Positions 21,593-26,304 of a stretch of DNA of 26,304 nucleotides are shown here, piece after piece. The stretch covers positions 1 to 26,304 of the forward strand of contig CALODD010000019.1 in NCBI GenBank assembly GCA_942491945.1, written 5' to 3'. The translations under genes and the position numbers were made by a program. A model generated the notes under the pieces. The model saw only the letters and a program-made list of their open reading frames with translations, was not told the origin of the DNA and ran no database searches. Positions within the stretch are counted from its first letter, which is position 1. Each line of letters begins with the position of its first letter. The stretch comes from JAJDYQ01 sp942491945 (GTDB lineage Bacteria > Pseudomonadota > Gammaproteobacteria > JAJDYQ01).

Positions 21593-23569
21593 ATGATCCC
21601 TGAAATAGGACACTTTGCGCTGGTTCTGGCGCTTATCATCGCGTTATTCCAGACAGTAATGCCTATTGTTGGAGCATATCGAGGTATGCCCGATTTAATG
21701 TCGATGGGGACACATGCTGCCAGGGCGCAGTTTTTGATGATCATCATTTCGTTCATTATGTTGACCTGGGCGTTTATCGAAAATGATTTCACCGTGGCTT
21801 ATGTCGCGCAAAACTCAAATAGCGCACTGCCTATCGAGTACCGAATTTCTGCTGTCTGGGGCGCACACGAGGGTTCCTTACTGCTTTGGGTCCTGATGCT
21901 GTCGGGATGGACTTATGCAGTCACCGTATTTAGTAAGTCGTTACCCGCACATTTTCTGGCACGGGTGATGGGCGTACTGGGCTTTGTCAGTGTTGGATTT
22001 CTGTTATTTATCCTGATGACGTCGAATCCTTTTGATCGGCTAAGTCCAGGCGCGGTCGATGGGCGCGACTTGAATCCATTACTGCAGGATCCGGGGCTAA
22101 TCATTCATCCGCCGATGCTTTATATGGGCTATGTTGGATTCTCAGTGGCTTTTGCCTTTGCCATCGCAGCATTGCTCGGTGGTCATCTGGATGCGACCTG
22201 GGCACGCTGGTCTCGGCCATGGACAACTGTTTCCTGGTTGTTTCTAACCATTGGTATTGCACTAGGCAGCTGGTGGGCATATTACGAGCTTGGTTGGGGT
22301 GGCTGGTGGTTCTGGGATCCGGTTGAAAATGCATCTTTTATGCCATGGCTGGCCGGTACAGCATTAATTCATTCCCTGGCAGTGACTGAAAAGCGTGGTG
22401 CTTTTAAAAGCTGGACGGTCCTGCTGGCTATTCTTGCATTTTCCCTGAGCTTATTGGGAACCTTCCTGGTTCGTTCGGGTGTTCTGGTTTCGGTGCATGC
22501 GTTCGCGAGTGACCCTGAGCGTGGTGTATTTATCCTCGCATTCCTGGGTGTCGTGATTGGCTCATCATTGCTGCTCTACGCCTGGCGCGCGCCGAATGTT
22601 CGTGGTGGCGGCGGATTCGACATGTTCTCCCGCGAAACGCTGTTACTGGCGAATAATGTATTGTTAATGGTGGCTCTGGCGACTGTTCTCATGGGTACGC
22701 TGGCACCGCTGGTACTTGATGCGCTTAACCTGGGCAAAATTTCAGTTGGCCCGCCTTATTTTGATACCGTTTTTGTACCTGTGATGTTGCCGTTAGTGAT
22801 ACTCATGGCGATTGGCCCACTGGCTGGCTGGCGTAAGGCCAATGCCTCAGCACTAGTTCATAAACTACGCGTTGTCCTGATTGTCAGCCTGATTATCGGC
22901 GTGGCGCTGCCTTTGATGGCTATGGGCCGAACAACCTTGATGGTGAGTGCTTCTGTGGCGATTGCGATGTGGGTCATCCTTAGTAGTGTGCAGTATCTGC
23001 GAGAGAAGCTGGCACGGAACACGGGTAAGCGAGGTTTGTCTGCCGGGGTGTATGGCATGGTCATAGCGCACATTGGTATTGGCGTGTTCGTCATCGGTGT
23101 TGCGCTGAGTTCAGCATTCAGTGTCGAACGTGACGTACATATGCGAGTAGGCGATACGGTCGATATCAATGACTATGTATTCAGACTGGACGCCGTGAAA
23201 CCGACCAAAGGGCCGAACTATCATTCCGATATGGCCTACGTGACGGTTTTACAGGATGGTGAAAAAGTTGTTCAACTGACACCTGAAAAACGCACGTATT
23301 TTGTGCAGACGATGCCTATGACGGAGGCCTCGATTGATTCCAATTTATTCCGCGATCTGTATACAGCATTGGCTGAACAGCGTGATGAAGGTGGCTGGGC
23401 CGTGCGTGTCTATCACAAGCCATTCCAGATGTGGATATGGCTGGGGCCATTCCTGATGGCCTTTGGCGGTATTCTGGCATCAATTGATCGACGTTATCGC
23501 GCATCGGCCAAGCGCATAGTGGCTGCTAGACAGAAGATGCCAACATCAGGTTCTGAGGTGAACGCATGA
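21593..23569 (+). CDS. ccmF: CcmF, cytochrome c heme lyase core subunit
   Basis: 658 residues with about 14-15 membrane segments. The N-terminal region has PIEYRISAVWGAHEGSLLLW. The WWD signature is WGGWWFWDPVENASFMPWL, with conserved periplasmic His in GAHEGS, LIIHPPMLYMGY and the ALIHSLAV and VSVHAFA segments. CcmF with CcmH (and CcmI) attaches heme from CcmE to the Cys residues of apocytochrome c. ATG 21593 follows the ccmE stop by 3 bp. The stop overlaps the ccmG start by 4 bp. Length is normal (about 650). Confidence 0.96.
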   Translation: MIPEIGHFALVLALIIALFQTVMPIVGAYRGMPDLMSMGTHAARAQFLMIIISFIMLTWAFIENDFTVAYVAQNSNSALPIEYRISAVWGAHEGSLLLWVLMLSGWTYAVTVFSKSLPAHFLARVMGVLGFVSVGFLLFILMTSNPFDRLSPGAVDGRDLNPLLQDPGLIIHPPMLYMGYVGFSVAFAFAIAALLGGHLDATWARWSRPWTTVSWLFLTIGIALGSWWAYYELGWGGWWFWDPVENASFMPWLAGTALIHSLAVTEKRGAFKSWTVLLAILAFSLSLLGTFLVRSGVLVSVHAFASDPERGVFILAFLGVVIGSSLLLYAWRAPNVRGGGGFDMFSRETLLLANNVLLMVALATVLMGTLAPLVLDALNLGKISVGPPYFDTVFVPVMLPLVILMAIGPLAGWRKANASALVHKLRVVLIVSLIIGVALPLMAMGRTTLMVSASVAIAMWVILSSVQYLREKLARNTGKRGLSAGVYGMVIAHIGIGVFVIGVALSSAFSVERDVHMRVGDTVDINDYVFRLDAVKPTKGPNYHSDMAYVTVLQDGEKVVQLTPEKRTYFVQTMPMTEASIDSNLFRDLYTALAEQRDEGGWAVRVYHKPFQMWIWLGPFLMAFGGILASIDRRYRASAKRIVAARQKMPTSGSEVNA

Positions 23570-24123
23570 AGACGCGTTTCCTCATGCCTATGGCGCTTTT
23601 TCTCGTCCTGATCTCGATCTTTGGTCTGGTGCTTTACCAGATTAACAACGGTCGTAACATCCGTGAAGTACCATCGCCGTTGATTGGCAAAGCTGTCCCT
23701 GAATTCGAATTGCCGCAATTACTTAATACGAATGCAACATTTTCATCGGAGCAGCTCAAAGGTCAGGTTTCGTTGGTGAATGTCTGGGCTTCGTGGTGTG
23801 TTTCATGTCGTGCAGAACACGGGCTTCTTGTCGACATATCTCGCAATACTGATATTCCGATCATTGGCATCAACTACAAGGATGAACGCCCCGATGCGTT
23901 GAAATGGTTACGTGACGGTGGTAACCCTTATAAAGATATTATTTTTGATTACGATGGTCGTGCCGCGATTGACTGGGGAGTCTATGGGACGCCAGAGACA
24001 TTTGTCGTCGACCAGCAGGGCATAATTCGTTACAAGAATACAGGGCCGATATCACCTGAGAAGTTCCGGCAGACAATCCTGCCGCTTATCGAAGAGTTAA
24101 GACAGAGTGGCGGTGCAGCATGA
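23566..24123 (+). CDS. ccmG: CcmG/DsbE, periplasmic thiol-disulfide reductase
   Basis: 185 residues. An N-terminal membrane anchor (about 5-24) is followed by a thioredoxin fold. The active site is WASWCVSCRAEH (Cys78, Cys81) and the conserved cis-Pro is in YGTPETF. It keeps the apocytochrome CXXCH thiols reduced for heme ligation. The overlap ATGA with ccmF and with ccmH shows tight translational coupling. The CxxC dipeptide is Val-Ser, whereas many CcmG proteins have Pro there; this is a minor variation within the family. Confidence 0.94.
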   Translation: MKTRFLMPMALFLVLISIFGLVLYQINNGRNIREVPSPLIGKAVPEFELPQLLNTNATFSSEQLKGQVSLVNVWASWCVSCRAEHGLLVDISRNTDIPIIGINYKDERPDALKWLRDGGNPYKDIIFDYDGRAAIDWGVYGTPETFVVDQQGIIRYKNTGPISPEKFRQTILPLIEELRQSGGAA

Positions 24124-24602
24124 AATTAGTGCTAGGTGCGCTTTTATTAGTGCTGTCTTTTGGTGTCTACGCAGTTGAGGAAATCCCTCTAAAAAATGTC
24201 GAAGATGAGCCGCGCTTCAGTGAGCTATCTAATGTCCTGCGTTGCATGGTTTGCCAGAATCAGACGATTGCGGATTCCAACGCCGATTTGGCGAAAGACT
24301 TCAGGAATCAGGTAAAGGAAAAGATCAACGCAGGTCAGAGTAATGACGAAATCGTCGATTATATGACGGCGCGTTATGGTGATTACATACTTTATAAGCC
24401 GCCATTTAACTGGGCAACCGCGTTGTTATGGACCGGGCCGTTTCTGCTGGTTGTAATTGGTTTCTTTATGATTCTGAGAATATTGCGTCGACAAAACCGT
24501 CAGGAAGAGGCTGAGCTGGATGTGGGGCAGCAACAAAAGCTGCAACAGTTATTGAACGAATCAGATGATTCACATGGAAAGGATTCAGGACAAGTATCAT
24601 GA
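24120..24602 (+). CDS. ccmH: CcmH, apocytochrome thiol oxidoreductase (CcmL-type)
   Basis: 160 residues with an N-terminal signal peptide (about 1-18). The LRCMVCQNQTIADSNADLAK motif (Cys42, Cys45) follows, then DFRNQVKEKI and YGDYILYKPPFN. One C-terminal membrane helix (about 98-118) and a polar tail complete it. It is the short (CcmL-like) form; the TPR half is the separate next gene, ccmI. It works with CcmG to reduce apocytochrome and with CcmF in ligation. It overlaps both neighbours by 4 bp. Confidence 0.94.
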   Translation: MKLVLGALLLVLSFGVYAVEEIPLKNVEDEPRFSELSNVLRCMVCQNQTIADSNADLAKDFRNQVKEKINAGQSNDEIVDYMTARYGDYILYKPPFNWATALLWTGPFLLVVIGFFMILRILRRQNRQEEAELDVGQQQKLQQLLNESDDSHGKDSGQVS

Positions 24603-25846
24603 TTTGGGGTTATGCCATTGCCATGGTTCTTGTGGCGTTGTTTCTATTGTTGTGGCCGTTATGGCGTCGAGCAGATAATTCGACGCTCGATAGTAATACC
24701 GCCAATGTTGCGGTTCTGAAAGAACAGATTGCGGAACTAGATTTCGATCTTGAGAGCGGCAACCTGTCTGAAGAGCAATATCAGACAGCACGAGAAGATC
24801 TGGAAATGGCTGTTGCTGCTGATCTGGCAGATGAAGGTGAAATACATCCCTTATCAGCCAGTAGTCGTAAACTACTGTCAGTCGCACTGGTAATATTGGT
24901 GCCACTGTCTAGCGTTTTGTTTTACCAGCAGGTCACGACTTATCGCGAAATTCCCGTTGAAGCGCATCCTGCGCAGCAAGTAGTTGAGCAAGCCGCTGGA
25001 GAGCAACTGCCACCAATCACGCAAATGGTCGAGGTGCTGGCTGAGCGTCTGCGCAATGATCCTGAGAATGCCGAAGGCTGGCAGATGCTGGGTCGCTCTT
25101 ACATGATTCTAGAGCGTTTAGAGGACGCTGCTCGTGCCTATGGTCGTGCTTATGACCTGATGGGTGACAGTAATCCAGGTTTGCTCGTAGATTATGCAGA
25201 GGTTCTTGCTTTTCTAAACGATAATCAGATGACAGGTAAGCCGTTGCAGCTGGTTGAGCAGGCGCTGGCCCAACAGCCCGGAATACCAAAAGCTCTATGG
25301 CTAAAGGGTTTTGCGCATTATCAGGGGAATGATTTTGCCAATGCTGTGACTAACTGGGAAAAGGTTCTGGCTAATCCGGAGGTCTCAGGTGATACACGCC
25401 AGATGATGCAGACCTATATCGCAGATGCTCAATCGCAGATGGGTGAGGGTGCTGCGCGACCTATGTTTAAGCCTGTGCCAGCAGATAAGACTGATGCAAA
25501 AATTACGATAACTGTGAACGTCTCGCTGGATGAGTCGATTAAAAATGATGTTGCTGCAAATGCGGCTGTGTTTGTCTTTGCTAAAGCTGTTTCAGGCCCG
25601 CCGATGCCATTGGCTGTGAAAAAGCTGAAGGTATCTGAGTTACCTGCGACTATTGTTCTGGATGAGACTATGGCGATGATGCCAGGACATAGCCTGTCGA
25701 CGCATGAGCAGGTCATTATTGGCGCCAGAGTCTCGTTATCAGGGGCGCCGATGTCTCAGGCGGGTGATATTGAAGGATTGACGGATCCATTAAATCCGAT
25801 ATCTCAGGCTGAGACGAATGTCGTTATCAAAGATGTAATCAACTAA
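24599..25846 (+). CDS. ccmI: CcmI, TPR apocytochrome chaperone
   Basis: 415 residues. Two N-terminal membrane helices (about 4-22 and 90-108) border a cytoplasmic loop with a coiled-coil-like stretch (VAVLKEQIAELDFDLESGNL). The periplasmic part has TPR repeats, e.g. AEGWQMLGRSYMILERLEDA, about 150-260. The C-terminal domain (about 295-415) contains VFVFAKA and PMPLAVKKL and ends near VVIKDVI. CcmI binds the C-terminus of apocytochrome c and delivers it to the CcmF/H ligation complex. It is the last ccm gene and overlaps ccmH by 4 bp. Confidence 0.93.
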   Translation: MIWGYAIAMVLVALFLLLWPLWRRADNSTLDSNTANVAVLKEQIAELDFDLESGNLSEEQYQTAREDLEMAVAADLADEGEIHPLSASSRKLLSVALVILVPLSSVLFYQQVTTYREIPVEAHPAQQVVEQAAGEQLPPITQMVEVLAERLRNDPENAEGWQMLGRSYMILERLEDAARAYGRAYDLMGDSNPGLLVDYAEVLAFLNDNQMTGKPLQLVEQALAQQPGIPKALWLKGFAHYQGNDFANAVTNWEKVLANPEVSGDTRQMMQTYIADAQSQMGEGAARPMFKPVPADKTDAKITITVNVSLDESIKNDVAANAAVFVFAKAVSGPPMPLAVKKLKVSELPATIVLDETMAMMPGHSLSTHEQVIIGARVSLSGAPMSQAGDIEGLTDPLNPISQAETNVVIKDVIN

Positions 25847-25848
25847 TT

Positions 25849-26304
25849 ATGGCTAGAAGTAGAGTAAAAGGTCGTTTCCTGCGGACCAAGTGGTGGGGTG
25901 GCAAAGACAAGACACGTACTGCTGCAGAGCAGGGCGGCGCGCTGGCGTTTATTGCCTGGCGTGTAGCGCACGAAACGGCGATCACCCTGCATGGTGAGGA
26001 CTATGTGTATCGCGATGATGGGCAACGTCTGGATGTGATTGCCGAGTTTCTGGCGTTTATTATCCATCTGGTAGATCGCATTTCTTACGAGGATCTTCCT
26101 GAAGAAGTACGTAATGAATTAATTAATGCGTTGGGCTCCAAGCTTGCAGAACACATGTCGGATAATCGATTTGACTGGGAAGGCCCTGGCGACCATAAGA
26201 CGCCGTTCATAAATTTACTCAACGAACGCTTTGGTGAGTATGCTGAAGAAGGTTTTGATGAAGAAGAAGGCCCGAAATACAGCATGTATCGCCATGTAGG
26301 TCAC
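25849..26304 (+). CDS. Conserved-looking hypothetical protein, 3' end beyond window
   Basis: Open from ATG 25849, 2 bp after the ccmI stop, to the window edge: 152 residues without a stop. The start MARSRVKGRFLRTKWWGGKD is very basic and rich in Trp, followed by a helical, acidic region (RLDVIAEFLAFIIHLVDRI, SYEDLPEEVRNELINAL, HMSDNRFDWEGPG). No membrane segment is obvious. Proximity to ccmI suggests the same transcript. I do not recognise the family, and a role in cytochrome biogenesis is not implied by position alone. Confidence 0.75.
   Translation, partial: MARSRVKGRFLRTKWWGGKDKTRTAAEQGGALAFIAWRVAHETAITLHGEDYVYRDDGQRLDVIAEFLAFIIHLVDRISYEDLPEEVRNELINALGSKLAEHMSDNRFDWEGPGDHKTPFINLLNERFGEYAEEGFDEEEGPKYSMYRHVGH

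Overview
The window looks like a chromosomal segment of a gammaproteobacterium. It carries a complete System I cytochrome c maturation operon (ccmABCDEFGHI), a bacterial tRNA-Lys(UUU) with an encoded CCA end, and a YeeE/YedE-type transporter. I cannot name a genus from the sequence; an environmental aerobic or sulfur-handling lineage is only a guess.

Layout: (1) 1-4172 is a gene graveyard. It holds a fragment of a ComM/YifB Mg-chelatase gene, a frameshifted tandem-HTH regulator, a formylglycine-generating-enzyme-type (FGE-sulfatase) pseudogene with many frameshifts, and a class-3-lipase-like pseudogene. It is closed by a 145-bp inverted-repeat (MITE-like) element. (2) 4206-5471 is an intact yeeE/yedE-like gene. 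(3) 5551-11672 looks like a small defence island: a hipBA toxin-antitoxin pair with paired upstream operator-like repeats, a third co-directional gene for a DRGH-type nuclease fold, then a 1266-residue protein. That protein joins an N-terminal PD-(D/E)XK nuclease, a STAND-type P-loop NTPase and a C-terminal array of 39-residue repeats, eight of which are nearly identical in DNA. (4) 12147-18742 is a tRNA-Lys gene with a 6.5-kb integrative element in its 3' end. The element is bounded by a 52-bp direct repeat and has recognisable arm-type sites at both ends. It encodes a tyrosine integrase, an AlpA/excisionase-like protein, a P2-A-type rolling-circle initiator, two HTH regulators, an unknown 263-aa protein and a two-gene cargo (a two-TM protein plus a small soluble protein). 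(5) 18777-25846 is the ccm operon, followed by a partial conserved-looking gene running off the right edge.

How the parts fit: without the element, ccmA would start about 54 bp after tRNA-Lys, so the insertion has separated the ccm operon from its ancestral upstream context. The accessory block between yeeE and ccm has the structure of an integration hotspot carrying defence genes. The best candidates for an undescribed system are the nuclease-STAND-39-aa-repeat protein (7872-11672), the hipBA-nuclease three-gene operon (5610-7666), and the two-gene cargo of the integrative element (12985-13658).
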